DNA of 64,000 nucleotides from Thiothrix subterranea (GCF_016772315.1 NZ_CP053482.1:1240001-1304000); one strand, 5' to 3'; counted from the first letter of the stretch, positions 8,520 through 17,764 are shown. The notes: generated from the sequence alone by a model not told the origin. Numbers and translations are program-made.

Positions 8520-9338
8520 ATGGAAATTGACCAAAGCCCCTTCCAATACATTGAAGGGGAAAGTCCTGTTTTATTGGAATTACCGCATGGTGGCCACTTG
8601 ACCCCGGATGAGGTCAAACCTTACTTGCACCCCAAGTTCACGCCCGGCGATCGCCGCGAAGATGCCGATGAATTTTCTGACGCGCTCTACCTCGATTTGC
8701 CCAGCAAACCGCACGTATTGCGCTTCCGCTTTTGGCGTGCGCACGCCGACCCCAACCGCCGTTACGACGATTTCAGTGCGGATGGCGTGGTGAAAACGCA
8801 TACCAGCCAAGGCGTAAAAATCTACCAATCGGAACGCGGAATGCCGGAAACTGTGCGGCAAGCGGTCATCGAACGCTACGTGATGCCACACCAGCAGCAA
8901 ATGCTGGCATTGCTGGCGAATCCGTCGATTAAACAAGTGCTGTTTTGCCACACCATGCCGGGGATTGGCACGAGTGTTTCCAAAGATCGGGGCAATTTGC
9001 GCCCGCTGTTTATGTTTGGCAACGGTGGCGACCTGCACGGCAAGCCACACCATAATTGTTATGCGCATAAAAAAACGCTGGAGCTGATGTCGAGCATTAT
9101 TGAAGACCATTTCCACGAACTGGATGTTGGTTTCAACTTTTGTGACGTGATCCGCTGCAACAACCCGTATTCGGGGATTAACTCGCTGGGGCGTTTCACC
9201 TGCGAACAATTCAAGGGCAAACACCCGTTCACGTTGGAAATTAACCGCGACTTATTGTTGCATAACCCCGAAAACATTATTCCGGTGCGGCACATTATCG
9301 ACCTGATCGTGCAAGCATTAGCAGCGGGGCAAGCCTAA
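8520..9338 (+). CDS. N-formylglutamate amidohydrolase-like protein
   Basis: A 272-residue protein of the N-formylglutamate amidohydrolase fold. Family features include an early L-L-E-L-P-H-G-G segment with a metal-binding histidine, R-A-H-A-D-P-N-R, a central C-H-T-M-P-G and a C-terminal F-T-L-E-I-N-R-D-L. It follows the ATP-grasp gene by 14 bases. An ATP-grasp ligase beside an amidohydrolase suggests formation and breakdown, or modification, of an amide-linked small molecule. Which molecule cannot be told, and the partner gene is now broken. Confidence 0.72.
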   Translation: MEIDQSPFQYIEGESPVLLELPHGGHLTPDEVKPYLHPKFTPGDRREDADEFSDALYLDLPSKPHVLRFRFWRAHADPNRRYDDFSADGVVKTHTSQGVKIYQSERGMPETVRQAVIERYVMPHQQQMLALLANPSIKQVLFCHTMPGIGTSVSKDRGNLRPLFMFGNGGDLHGKPHHNCYAHKKTLELMSSIIEDHFHELDVGFNFCDVIRCNNPYSGINSLGRFTCEQFKGKHPFTLEINRDLLLHNPENIIPVRHIIDLIVQALAAGQA

Positions 9339-9359
9339 GCCTGCCCCGCTTGTGTTTTT
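9323..9359 (+). terminator. Rho-independent terminator after the amidohydrolase gene
   Basis: AGCGGGGCA (9323-9331) pairs perfectly with TGCCCCGCT (9342-9350), followed by TTGTGTTTTT. The stem overlaps the last codons of the amidohydrolase gene, and the T tract runs into the stop of the convergent phaC. Confidence 0.75.
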
Positions 9360-10419
9360 AGCTACGCGCAGTCAACCACTCGCCAATCGCTGGTGGGATG
9401 GTTTTTTGCGCTTTGCCGCTGACGTAAATACCGATGTGACCGCCCTTGAAAGACAGCTCGGTGTAATCAGACGAACCCGTTGCACCTTTCAAGGCGCGTG
9501 ACGCATCCGGTGGCACGAGGTGATCTTGTTCCGCAAACACATTCAGAATCGGCGCTGTTACATTTTTCAGGTCGATGGTGTAATCACCGATCTGCACTTC
9601 GCCTTTCAGCAGCTTGTTTTGCTGGAAGAAGTCTTTGATGAATTGGCGGAAGGTTTCGCCCGCCTGATCCGGACTGTCGAAAATCCACTTTTCCATGCGC
9701 ATGAAGTTTTTCAAGGTTTGGCTATCCCCCATCACATCCACCATGCCGAGGTATTTCTGCCCTATGAGCTGGTAAGGCTTGAGGTTGAGGAATGTCCAGT
9801 TGAGCATTTCGCCGGGAATGTTACCGATGGTGTCGACCAGTTGGTCAATGTCGATGTTTTGCACCCAGTGGCTCAGCATATTATCCGGCGTGTGGTAATC
9901 CACTGGCGTCACCATCGTGACCAGATTTTTAACTTTATCGGGGTGCATCGCGCTGTAACACAAGCTGAAAGCGCCACCCTGACAAATCCCCAACAGATTG
10001 ACCGCCTCGACGTGATGGCGAGCGCAAATCTCATCAATGCACGTATCCAAATAACCGTTGAGGTAATCATCCAGCGTCAAATAGCGATCAGACGCATCCG
10101 GGTAGCCCCAGTCGATCAAATACACATCTTGCCCAGCATCCAGCAAGCCTTTGATGGTCGAACGGTTTTCCTGAATATCGGTCATGTAAGGGCGATTCAC
10201 CAGCGCGTACACAATCAGCAGTGGCACTTTATTCGTCGGCTCTTTATCACCGATATAATGCAACAACTTGAGCTTATCCTCGGTGTAAACGACTTCAAAC
10301 GGGGTTACACCTGCGGAAATCTCACCGACTTCCATCAGATTGGTCATACCCTGCGCGAGCTTTTCATTGAAGGTTTTGACTTCGTTCAGAATTTGGTCTG
10401 GACGCATTTGAAACGGCAT
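9358..10419 (-). CDS. phaC: Class III polyhydroxyalkanoate synthase catalytic subunit PhaC
   Basis: Polymerises (R)-3-hydroxyacyl-CoA into PHA at the granule surface together with PhaE. The 353-residue length is typical of class III. The lipase-like box G-I-C-Q-G-G carries the nucleophile C146, with D299 in E-Q-D-H-L-V-P and H328 in G-G-H-I-G completing the triad; the spacing is the same as in known class III enzymes. AAGGAG precedes the ATG. It lies 29 bases after phaE on the same strand, so the two form an operon divergent from phaA and phaB. Confidence 0.95.
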   Translation of the reverse strand: MPFQMRPDQILNEVKTFNEKLAQGMTNLMEVGEISAGVTPFEVVYTEDKLKLLHYIGDKEPTNKVPLLIVYALVNRPYMTDIQENRSTIKGLLDAGQDVYLIDWGYPDASDRYLTLDDYLNGYLDTCIDEICARHHVEAVNLLGICQGGAFSLCYSAMHPDKVKNLVTMVTPVDYHTPDNMLSHWVQNIDIDQLVDTIGNIPGEMLNWTFLNLKPYQLIGQKYLGMVDVMGDSQTLKNFMRMEKWIFDSPDQAGETFRQFIKDFFQQNKLLKGEVQIGDYTIDLKNVTAPILNVFAEQDHLVPPDASRALKGATGSSDYTELSFKGGHIGIYVSGKAQKTIPPAIGEWLTARS

Positions 10420-10448
10420 GTTCGTTCTCCTTGAATATCCAGTGCAGC

Positions 10449-11537
10449 TTAGGCTTTCTTGGTGCTGGCGCTAGGGGTTTTCGGTTTCGCGGCTGCTTTA
10501 GGTTTCGGTGCGACAGGTGCAGCAGGCGGAGCGGTATTCTGTGCGGCGGCTAAAACATCCACTTTGCGGGATAATTCTTGTAGTTGTTTACGCAAAGTGC
10601 GGTTTTCGCGGCGCATTTCTTGCTGCTTGGCAAATGCGGCATTTAACTCTTTACGGGTTGGCAAATTCGCGGCTTCATAAGTACTGTCCAGTTCCGCGTT
10701 GATGCTTTGTTTGAGGGCCATCAGCGAATTCACCAAATCGCCATACACCACCTGATATTCATCAGTCATGGCAAACTTGGCGTAGACCTGTTCGTTAACA
10801 TCGACCCACAGATCGTAGAGTTCGCGCAAGGAATGGATTTTTTTGCCATCTGCTCGCATGGAAGCGACACGCTCACGCAAGGCTTGCACCGACTCAATGC
10901 CCTGTTTCGCAAAGGCTTTCAGGTAATCATCCATCGCTTCTTGGTAGTTCGCACCCAATTGCCCCAGCGCTTGCAAGCGTTCTTGCGATTCGCGGTTGTA
11001 ACCCACGGCAGGCGTTGCCAAGACTTTGCGGAATTGCTCCGTCCAGTTTTCCGAGGTCGGCATGTGGAAACCGCCCGCGCCGACTTGCTGGAATGCCTGC
11101 ATTCCCATGCTATTCATCACACGCTGCCAGCTATCCAGCGCTGCTTGACCAACGCCGAAACCGTGGGCGGTAAATTTGCCCATTTCGAGTTGACCGCAAC
11201 ACTGACGGAAACCGGCTTCCATCGCATTCATCCACGCATCCATCGCGTCGGATCCGTTGCCGTCAGCGTGTTGTACATTGTAGGCATTTTCCGCAAGATT
11301 CATGTACACCTTGCCCATTTCGACCATACGCTGGAAGGCATCGGTAGACGCGCCGGGAACGGTGTGCGGGCTAACGGCTTTCCACCATTGCTCCAGCCCT
11401 TGTGTCCAAGCGGGTGCGGTACCAAAACCCGGTACCGCTTGTGGCTGCCCCATTTTGGAGAGATCTGACCACGCATTCCAATAACGTTGTTGCGCATCAG
11501 ACCAGTTTTTCATCATATCATCCGACCAAGCTGCCAT
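10449..11537 (-). CDS. phaE: Class III PHA synthase subunit PhaE
   Basis: Non-catalytic partner of PhaC in class III PHA synthase. The 362-residue protein opens with tryptophan-rich repeats (W-S-D-D-M-M-K-N-W, W-N-A-W-S-D-L) and is otherwise helical. A C-terminal coiled coil (about residues 290-330, L-R-K-Q-L-Q-E-L-S-R-K-V-D) is followed by an alanine/proline/lysine-rich tail. GGAGG lies seven bases before the ATG. It is the first gene of the phaE-phaC operon; the 186-base gap to phaA holds both promoters and a candidate operator at 11592. Confidence 0.93.
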   Translation of the reverse strand: MAAWSDDMMKNWSDAQQRYWNAWSDLSKMGQPQAVPGFGTAPAWTQGLEQWWKAVSPHTVPGASTDAFQRMVEMGKVYMNLAENAYNVQHADGNGSDAMDAWMNAMEAGFRQCCGQLEMGKFTAHGFGVGQAALDSWQRVMNSMGMQAFQQVGAGGFHMPTSENWTEQFRKVLATPAVGYNRESQERLQALGQLGANYQEAMDDYLKAFAKQGIESVQALRERVASMRADGKKIHSLRELYDLWVDVNEQVYAKFAMTDEYQVVYGDLVNSLMALKQSINAELDSTYEAANLPTRKELNAAFAKQQEMRRENRTLRKQLQELSRKVDVLAAAQNTAPPAAPVAPKPKAAAKPKTPSASTKKA

Positions 11538-11591
11538 GACAGTACCTCCTCCACGTATAAAAATATTGCCTTTTGTGAGCTTATCATGCTA

Positions 11592-11609
11592 TTTTGTGCA
11601 TCGCAACAA
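11592..11609. promoter_or_regulatory. Candidate PHA-regulon operator upstream of phaE
   Basis: TTTTGTGCATCGCAACAA occurs here between phaE and phaA. Nearly the same sequence lies upstream of the phasin gene (31926-31946), and related TTTTGTGCAT sequences lie upstream of phaR. PhaR-type repressors bind TGCA-containing sites in other bacteria, so PhaR is the natural candidate ligand; this is inference. Confidence 0.5.
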
Positions 11610-11723
11610 TGTTGACAGTGTGGTACTTTTACGACTTGCCAAAGCCATACTTGTCAGCTTATTGTTGACACCCTAACGATATATCACAGAATTTATGACA
11701 TTTTATACCCTGGAGAACGTTTC

Positions 11724-12908
11724 ATGCGCGAAGATATTGTGATCGTAGCCGCTGGCAGAACTGCACTTGGTACTTTTGGTGGTTCACTCGCCGCCATCCC
11801 TGCTTCTGAACTCGGCGCAACCGTCATCAAAGGCTTGCTGGAACGTTCTGGCTTGAAACCTGAACAGATTAATGAAGTTATTTTAGGTCAAGTCCTGACT
11901 GCGGGTGTCGGTCAAAACCCTGCGCGTCAAGCGGTGCTGTCTGCTGGCTTGCCGGTTGAAGTTCCGGCGATGACCATTAACAAGGTTTGCGGCAGCGGTT
12001 TGAAAGCCGTGCATTTGGCGTATCAAGCAGTGGCTTGCGGCGATGCTGACATCGTAATCGCGGGCGGTCAGGAAACCATGAGTGCTTCCGCTCACGTCGT
12101 ACCTAACTCACGCAACGGTCAGAAAATGGGCGACTGGAAAATGGTCGACACCATGATCAAAGACGGCCTGTGGTGCGCGACTAACGACTACCACATGGGC
12201 ATGACGGCGGAAAACATCGCCGCGCAATACGGTTTCAGCCGTGAAGCGCAAGACGAATTCGCTGCCGGTTCACAGCAAAAAACTGAAGCCGCGCAAAAAG
12301 CGGGTGTTTTCAACGATGAAATCATTCCGGTCGTGATCCCACAGCGTAAAGGCGATCCACTGGTATTCAACACGGACGAATTCCCACGCGCTGGCACAAC
12401 CGCTGCTTCTTTGGGCAAACTGCGCCCTGCGTTCAAGAAAGACGGTTCAGTAACAGCGGGCAACGCTTCCGGCATTAACGACGGTGCTGCGGCAGTGATC
12501 GTGATGACTGCATCCAAAGCGGCTGAACTGGGCTTAACCCCAATGGCTCGCATCGTGGCGTTCTCTAGCGCGGGCGTTGATCCGGCAATCATGGGCACTG
12601 GCCCAATCCCTGCCACCACCAAGTGCTTGGAAAAAGCAGGCTGGAGCGTTGCTGATCTCGACCTGATCGAAGCCAACGAAGCCTTCGCAGCACAAGCCAT
12701 GTCGGTTAACGAAAGCCTCGGCTTTGACCTGAGCAAGGTTAACGTCAGCGGCGGCGCGATTGCGTTGGGTCATCCGATTGGTGCTTCCGGCGCACGCGTG
12801 CTGGTAACACTGCTGCACGGCATGAAGCGCACTGGCGCGAAAAAAGGTCTGGCGACACTGTGTATCGGTGGTGGTCAGGGTGTTGCGATGGCGGTTGAAG
12901 CGGTTTAA
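11724..12908 (+). CDS. phaA: Acetyl-CoA C-acetyltransferase (beta-ketothiolase) PhaA
   Basis: Condenses two acetyl-CoA into acetoacetyl-CoA, the first step of PHB synthesis. The 394-residue length is typical. The nucleophile C89 lies in N-K-V-C-G-S-G, H350 in G-H-P-I-G-A-S-G, and the second catalytic cysteine C380 in C-I-G-G-G-Q-G. TGGAG precedes the ATG. phaB follows after 25 bases, and phaE/phaC are divergent. The same enzyme can work in reverse in fatty-acid breakdown, but the neighbours point to PHB. Confidence 0.96.
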   Translation: MREDIVIVAAGRTALGTFGGSLAAIPASELGATVIKGLLERSGLKPEQINEVILGQVLTAGVGQNPARQAVLSAGLPVEVPAMTINKVCGSGLKAVHLAYQAVACGDADIVIAGGQETMSASAHVVPNSRNGQKMGDWKMVDTMIKDGLWCATNDYHMGMTAENIAAQYGFSREAQDEFAAGSQQKTEAAQKAGVFNDEIIPVVIPQRKGDPLVFNTDEFPRAGTTAASLGKLRPAFKKDGSVTAGNASGINDGAAAVIVMTASKAAELGLTPMARIVAFSSAGVDPAIMGTGPIPATTKCLEKAGWSVADLDLIEANEAFAAQAMSVNESLGFDLSKVNVSGGAIALGHPIGASGARVLVTLLHGMKRTGAKKGLATLCIGGGQGVAMAVEAV

Positions 12909-12933
12909 TTAAAACATTTGAGGAGTATAGATT

Positions 12934-13662
12934 ATGAGTAAAGTTGCACTGGTAACAGGCGGTACTGGCGGTATTGGTAACGCGATTTGCAAGCAATTCG
13001 CTGCTGATGGTTACAAAGTTGTCACCACGTATTTCGAGCCAGAAGAGCAAGCCAAAGCATGGCAAGCGAAACAAGATTATGAAGTGGCGATCTATCCTTG
13101 CGACGTGAGCAACTATGACGATTGCGCCAAACTGAAAGCCTCTGTCACGGCGGATTTTGGTCAAGTTGACATTATCGTTAACTGCGCGGGCATTACCCGT
13201 GACGCAACCTTCAAGAAAATCACCCCAGCACATTGGGCTGCGGTCATGAAAACCAACCTTGACAGCGTGTTCAACGTGACTCACCAGTTCGTGAACGAAA
13301 TGGCTGACCGTGGCTTTGGTCGCGTCATCAACATTTCTTCCATCAATGGTCAGAAAGGTCAGTTTGGTCAAACCAACTACAGCGCTGCGAAAGCAGGCGT
13401 ACACGGTTTCAGCATGGCGCTGGCACAAGAAGTGGCACGCAAAGGCGTTACCATCAACACCTTGTCACCGGGTTACATCGCGACTGAAATGGTTATGGCA
13501 ATCGCGGAAGACGTGCGTAACAAAATCATTGCGCAAATCCCGGTCGGTCGTTTGGGTACACCAGAAGAAATGGCGGCAATCGTTTCTTTCTTGGCATCCG
13601 ACAAAGCGGGCTTCATCACGGGTGCGAACATCTCCGCTAACGGCGGTCAGTTCATTCACTAA
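12934..13662 (+). CDS. phaB: NADPH-dependent acetoacetyl-CoA reductase PhaB
   Basis: Short-chain dehydrogenase of 242 residues that reduces acetoacetyl-CoA to (R)-3-hydroxybutyryl-CoA, the PhaC/PhaE substrate. The cofactor loop T-G-G-T-G-G-I-G is at the N-terminus, N-C-A-G near residue 87, and the catalytic S136, Y149 and K153 lie in N-I-S-S-I-N-G and Y-S-A-A-K. GAGGAG sits nine bases before the ATG. It is co-transcribed with phaA and followed by a perfect palindrome at 13687. Confidence 0.95.
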   Translation: MSKVALVTGGTGGIGNAICKQFAADGYKVVTTYFEPEEQAKAWQAKQDYEVAIYPCDVSNYDDCAKLKASVTADFGQVDIIVNCAGITRDATFKKITPAHWAAVMKTNLDSVFNVTHQFVNEMADRGFGRVINISSINGQKGQFGQTNYSAAKAGVHGFSMALAQEVARKGVTINTLSPGYIATEMVMAIAEDVRNKIIAQIPVGRLGTPEEMAAIVSFLASDKAGFITGANISANGGQFIH

Positions 13663-13686
13663 GCATACCGTCGTGTAATCCCCTCT

Positions 13687-13714
13687 GTAGAGACGCAAAA
13701 TTTTGCGTCTCTAC
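13687..13714. repeat. Dispersed GTAGAGACGCAA palindrome, copy 1
   Basis: GTAGAGACGCAA and its complement TTGCGTCTCTAC flank the centre AATT. This is one of five intergenic copies in the window (also 29473, 36101, 39988, 40697). It lies after phaB. No T tract follows, so a simple terminator is unlikely. Confidence 0.85.
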
Positions 13715-13775
13715 GACCCCACCCACCGTATTACATGCCTTCCCTCGCCTTACCCTCTGCCCTTCCATTCACACC

Positions 13776-13815
13776 TTTTGTGCATAGCCTTATTGTTTTG
13801 TGTGCATAACAAAAC
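13776..13815. promoter_or_regulatory. Two candidate PHA-regulon operators upstream of phaR
   Basis: TTTTGTGCATAGC (13776-13788) and TTTTGTGTGCATAACAAAAC (13796-13815) lie 64-103 bases before phaR. The second has TTTTGT/ACAAAA inverted arms around GTGCAT. Both resemble the sites upstream of phaE and the phasin gene, suggesting that PhaR controls its own gene. Confidence 0.45.
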
Positions 13816-13878
13816 GTTAACCTATAAAATCATACTTGATTTTATTTGTTTCATCACAGTAGCACCGACGAAGATCCT

Positions 13879-14331
13879 ATGGCAGAAGAACGCATTATTA
13901 AGAAATACCCGAATCGCCGCTTGTACGACACCAACCAGAGTTGTTATATCACTTTGAGCGATGTCCGCGATTTGGTCTTGGCAGAAACCCCTTTCAAAGT
14001 CATCGACCGTCAGTCCGGCGACGATATTACCCGCAGTATCTTGCTGCAAATCATTATGGAACAGGAATCAGGCGGACAACCCTTGTTCAGCACCGATATT
14101 CTGGCGCAATTTATCCGCAATTACAGTGACGCGACCCGCAAGGGCTTTATGGAGTACATGGAGCAAAGCGTCGGGCTGTTTACCAGTCAGCAAGCCGCAA
14201 TGCAGGAACAGATGCACAAAGTACTCGCCGGTACGCCGCTGGATGCATGGATGAAAATCAGCGAGCAAAATATGGAAACCTGGAAAAAAATGCAGGAAAG
14301 CATTATGGGCAACTTACAGCCGAAGAAATAA
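13879..14331 (+). CDS. phaR: PHA synthesis repressor PhaR
   Basis: A 150-residue DNA-binding regulator of PHA granule genes. The N-terminal domain has the family signature I-K-K-Y-P-N-R-R-L-Y-D-T, followed by the PHB-accumulation domain (D-I-T-R-S-I-L-L-Q-I-I-M-E-Q-E). Relatives bind both DNA and PHA: they repress phasin and pha genes until polymer appears. The start at 13879 fits the family N-terminus; the longer in-frame reading adds unrelated residues. The last base of the TAA stop is the first base of the cas6 ATG. Confidence 0.93.
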   Translation: MAEERIIKKYPNRRLYDTNQSCYITLSDVRDLVLAETPFKVIDRQSGDDITRSILLQIIMEQESGGQPLFSTDILAQFIRNYSDATRKGFMEYMEQSVGLFTSQQAAMQEQMHKVLAGTPLDAWMKISEQNMETWKKMQESIMGNLQPKK

Positions 14332-15293
14332 TGCGCGAGTTTAGCCTACCGATTGCCCGTTACCGTTTAACGCTGCGGGCGCTGACCCCGATTCAATTCC
14401 CTGCTTATGCTGGCTCGACTTGGCGTGGCGCGTTTGGTCATGCCTTGCGGCGCACGGTGTGTATTACCCGTGAGCCGGATTGCCGCCAATGTTTGTTGTG
14501 GCGTTCCTGTGTTTACAGTCAGGTATTTGAAACGCCTGCGGGTCAGGGGCCATTGCTGGAAAAGATTAATGCGGCTCCCCACCCTTATATTATGCAGCCG
14601 TTGGCAACGTCGGGGCGGCAGTATGCGCCGGGGGAGGTGTTCGCGCTGGAATTGAGTTTGCTGGGCGCGGCGATTGGGCATTTGCCGTATTTGCTGCACG
14701 CGATGCAGCAGGTGGGAGAACGCGGGATCGGTAAGGGCGATGGGCGTTATGCGCTGGTGGCAGTAGCACAGGAAGTGGCACCGGGGGCAGGCGAATGGGT
14801 GCAGATTCAGGCGGCGGGTGAAAGCTTGCAGGCATTAGCGGGGGTTGTGCCGTTGATTCCGCCAATGCCGGAGGGGGTGCAGGTGCGTTTGTTGACCCCG
14901 TTGCGCTTGTTGCAGGAGGGTACGCCAATACGCAGCAGCCGGTTTACGTTTCAGTTGTTTATCAATGCCTTGATGCGGCGGATTACCTTATTGCACGCTT
15001 ATCATGCGGGAGTGGAATTGCCGGGTGATTTTAAGGCGTTGAGTCAGCAGGCGGCGGCGGTGACATTGGGGGATGCGGATTTGCACTGGCATGAGTGGTC
15101 GCGTTATTCCAACCGGCAACAGAACCATGTGCAAATGGGCGGGCTGCTGGGTAGCTTTATGCTGGGGCTGGATGGGTTGGAGGATTTCTGGCCTTGGTTG
15201 TGGTTGGGGCAGTGGGTACATGCGGGGAAAGGCGCGGTGATGGGCATGGGCGGGTATGCGCTCGACTGCTATACTGGGGAAAAGGCAATTTGA
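14331..15293 (+). CDS. cas6: CRISPR pre-crRNA endoribonuclease Cas6 (RAMP)
   Basis: Cuts array transcripts within the repeats to give crRNAs. The 320-residue protein has RAMP features: an N-terminal ferredoxin-like strand (Y-R-L-T-L-R-A-L), a C-x-x-C...C cysteine group near residues 45-58, and glycine-rich loops (G-E-R-G-I-G-K-G-D-G-R-Y and G-K-G-A-V-M-G-M-G-G-Y). These match the large Cas6 form often annotated as CRISPR precrRNA-processing endoribonuclease RAMP protein. The start is the ATG overlapping the phaR stop by one base. A longer in-frame reading from 14247 lies inside phaR and is rejected. Array 1 begins 840 bases downstream. Confidence 0.85.
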   Translation: MREFSLPIARYRLTLRALTPIQFPAYAGSTWRGAFGHALRRTVCITREPDCRQCLLWRSCVYSQVFETPAGQGPLLEKINAAPHPYIMQPLATSGRQYAPGEVFALELSLLGAAIGHLPYLLHAMQQVGERGIGKGDGRYALVAVAQEVAPGAGEWVQIQAAGESLQALAGVVPLIPPMPEGVQVRLLTPLRLLQEGTPIRSSRFTFQLFINALMRRITLLHAYHAGVELPGDFKALSQQAAAVTLGDADLHWHEWSRYSNRQQNHVQMGGLLGSFMLGLDGLEDFWPWLWLGQWVHAGKGAVMGMGGYALDCYTGEKAI

Positions 15294-15305
15294 GAGGCAG
15301 GCGTT

Positions 15306-15971
15306 ATGCAGTTTCAGTTTAGTCAGCTACGCTTCCCGGAAAATGCGGAAGTGGTGATTAATGACGTGTCTTGGGCGGATTTCGAGCGCTTCATGGATGA
15401 ATTGGGTGACAGGAGCAGCCTGCGCGTTCATTACAATCAGCGGAGTATACATTTAATGGCACCATCGGCAGGGCATGAAGTTCCAAAAATCCATATTGGA
15501 CGATTCGTTGAGTATTTGTTGGAACAACAACAGCTTGATTTTGAGTCACTGGGTTCGTTTACGATGCGCAAGCAAAGTGTGCAAAAAGCGGCTGAGCCGG
15601 ATGAGTGCTTTTATATTGAACATGCGGCGGCGGTGCGTGGCAAGCGCCAGATTAGTTTGGATAGTGACCCGCCACCGGATTTGGCGGTGGAAATCGACAT
15701 TTATTCGCCGACAGATCGGGCGTTGTATGCGGCGTTGGGTGTGCCGGAGTTGTGGATATACGATGGTAAACAGTTGGTGATTTGGGTATTGCGGGCGGGT
15801 GAATATCATGCCGCTGAATTTAGCCCGCATTTTCCGGGGTTGGCGGTGCGGGAAAAAATCCCTGCGTTGCTGAACTTGGCGGAACGTGAGGGGCGCATGG
15901 TGGCGATGAAGGCGTTTCGCGCTTGGGTGGATGAAAATCCCCCCTGCCTCCCTTTTGCAAAGGGGGGTTAA
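15306..15971 (+). CDS. Uma2 family endonuclease-like protein
   Basis: A 221-residue protein of the Uma2 (DUF820) family with a PD-(D/E)xK-type core: P-D-E-C-F-Y near residue 97 and D-L-A-V-E-I-D, then V-P-E-L-W-I-Y-D. Uma2 proteins are abundant in filamentous bacteria, and their role is unknown. The last 12 or so residues (N-P-P-C-L-P-F-A-K-G-G) are encoded by a C/G-rich palindrome (C6 at 15939, G6 at 15961), suggesting that a dispersed repeat has extended the original C-terminus. It follows cas6 by 12 bases. Confidence 0.85.
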   Translation: MQFQFSQLRFPENAEVVINDVSWADFERFMDELGDRSSLRVHYNQRSIHLMAPSAGHEVPKIHIGRFVEYLLEQQQLDFESLGSFTMRKQSVQKAAEPDECFYIEHAAAVRGKRQISLDSDPPPDLAVEIDIYSPTDRALYAALGVPELWIYDGKQLVIWVLRAGEYHAAEFSPHFPGLAVREKIPALLNLAEREGRMVAMKAFRAWVDENPPCLPFAKGG

Positions 15972-16050
15972 GAGGTGTAATATTGACCTACTCACACAGA
16001 CAGAGGGCTGTGTTGCTTGCTTAAAAACCTAACTTGATCAGTTTTTTCTC

Positions 16051-16130
16051 AAGACAACTTTTTATACAGTGAATTTTCTGCTAAGGGTCTCTATAACGCA
16101 TTGATTCAAAAGGCTGATTCGACACGAGCC
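16051..16130 (+). promoter_or_regulatory. CRISPR leader, array 1
   Basis: The 80 bases before the first repeat match the regions before arrays 2 and 3 almost base for base (AACTTTTTATACAGTGAATT, then CTGCTAAGGG and GACACGAGCC abutting the repeat). This shows array polarity from left to right and marks the likely promoter and integration side. Confidence 0.8.
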
Positions 16131-17139
16131 TTCTGAAGACCGCCCTGATTTAAAAGGGATTAAGACGCTTTTCAGTCGCCTTATTGCGCCCCATGCTGGT
16201 TCTGAAGACCGCCCTGATTTAAAAGGGATTAAGACTCACGAATTGGTTTCGCACTTCGGTTTTTACTGATTTCTGAAGACCGCCCTGATTTAAAAGGGAT
16301 TAAGACAGTAAACAATGCACGGGTATACAATACGCGGGTTTTCTGAAGACCGCCCTGATTTAAAAGGGATTAAGACGGATTGCCGTTGTGTGCTTGCTTT
16401 GCGAGATTATTCTGAAGACCGCCCTGATTTAAAAGGGATTAAGACAGCTCAAATTGGGTGCGCCACGCATATACTTGTTCTGAAGACCGCCCTGATTTAA
16501 AAGGGATTAAGACTCCGCAACCCTGTTGCGAATTGCCCAATCAAGGGCTTCTGAAGACCGCCCTGATTTAAAAGGGATTAAGACAATTTCGCTGCGCAGA
16601 TTGTCTAAAATACCCATAATTCTGAAGACCGCCCTGATTTAAAAGGGATTAAGACTTCTGCCGATTTCCCTAGCAGGGGGAGAGAATACTTCTGAAGACC
16701 GCCCTGATTTAAAAGGGATTAAGACGACTAGATACTCTGTACCCGCTACATTGTTGTTCTGAAGACCGCCCTGATTTAAAAGGGATTAAGACTCATGTTT
16801 CAAGTATGAATCCACTTGTCCCTTTTCTGAAGACCGCCCTGATTTAAAAGGGATTAAGACATAACTGTCTCGACAAAATTAAAATAATCTTGTTCTGAAG
16901 ACCGCCCTGATTTAAAAGGGATTAAGACTTTTGAACAGACTACAGTCATTAGTCTGGCAAGTTTCTGAAGACCGCCCTGATTTAAAAGGGATTAAGACTA
17001 TACCGCTACAGGCTTATTCCTGCTTAGGTGTCTATTCTGAAGACCGCCCTGATTTAAAAGGGATTAAGACCTTAGCAGCTTGATTGCATCAGGAAATTCC
17101 TCTTTCTGAAGACCGCCCTGATTTAAAATGGATTAAGAC
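16131..17139 (+). CRISPR. CRISPR array 1, 15 repeats
   Basis: Fifteen 36-base repeats (5' half TTCTGAAGACCGCCCTGA, 3' half TTTAAAAGGGATTAAGAC) begin at 16131, 16200, 16271, 16341, 16410, 16478, 16549, 16620, 16690, 16757, 16825, 16893, 16963, 17035 and 17104, separated by 14 unique spacers of about 31-36 bases. The last repeat has one change (AAAATGG for AAAAGGG), marking the old end. The repeat can form a short CCCT/AGGG stem and ends GGATTAAGAC, close to the ATTGAAAC-type end of many type III-linked repeats. Confidence 0.98.
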
Positions 17140-17180
17140 TTCTGATTCATCACACCCGACATCTTTTATGTCTGAACCAT

Positions 17181-17255
17181 GATTTTTAGGATTAAAGGAT
17201 TACCATGATAAGAGCACGTGCAGTAATCCTACTAATCCTTTAATCCTAAAAATTC
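17181..17255. repeat. Trailer palindrome after array 1
   Basis: TTTTTAGGATTAAAGGATTA and, 30 bases later, AATCCTTTAATCCTAAAAA form a long inverted repeat. Similar sequences follow arrays 2 (20055) and 3 (29529), each ending in CCAGTTCAA. The next 155 bases (17256-17410) are AT-rich and hold no gene I can support. Confidence 0.8.
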
Positions 17256-17408
17256 CAGTTCAAGACAAAAACAATACAGAAAACCTCATTAAAAACAATT
17301 AGAGACACTATTCATTACCAATATATTAAGTCTAAAAACGTAAATAAAAGTAGTCAGACTATATTTATTTTATAAACAATAGTGATAGCTCAACACCAAA
17401 CAATAATT

Positions 17409-17430
17409 AATCGAGTCTGCCCCCTTGATT
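17409..17430. repeat. Direct repeat left of HEPN fragment
   Basis: AATCGAGTCTGCCCCCTTGA and the next two bases recur at 17789-17810 with a single change, bracketing the HEPN fragment. A related CAAGTCTGCCCCCTG lies near 5616. Such flanking repeats fit a recombination scar or an integrated segment. Confidence 0.7.
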
Positions 17431-17431
17431 T

Positions 17432-17764
17432 ATGCTTAAAATCCCCGATAGCTTGCGATTAACGCCGGATAGCCAAGGGGTTTACAAGGCAGCGTTGCAC
17501 GATGCGTGGGAATTGGCTGCTTGCCATTGTGATGCGGCGATACGGGTATTTTGCGATGAGAATCAAGAGCGTATGAAAGATTTATTGAGCATCCGCAACC
17601 ATTCGATTCTCGCGCACGGTTTTGCGCCCATTACCGCCGAGGAATGGCAGCGGATTACTGCGTTTATTGAAAGCGGGTTATTGCCACTGCTCACCGCGCA
17701 AAGTGCGAAAGTGGGAGTGCGCAATCTTCCACTGCAATTACCCGTCATGCTGCGTAGGGGTTGA
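17432..17764 (+). pseudogene. C-terminal HEPN fragment of a CARF-HEPN (TIGR02710-like) protein
   Basis: 110 codons resembling the C-terminal HEPN domain of CRISPR-associated CARF-HEPN ribonucleases. The motif R-N-H-S-I-L-A-H-G-F (residues 52-61) carries the R-N-x(4)-H residues of HEPN RNases. Nothing like the N-terminal CARF sensor is present upstream, where CRISPR trailer sequence lies, and no convincing ribosome site is seen. It is best read as the remnant of a second ancillary effector gene, bracketed by 22-base direct repeats. Expression as a free HEPN domain is possible but unsupported. Confidence 0.6.

Noticed and set aside
10707-11468. 253-residue plus-strand frame opposite phaE
   Set aside because: Antisense to the PhaE gene; composition follows from its codons.
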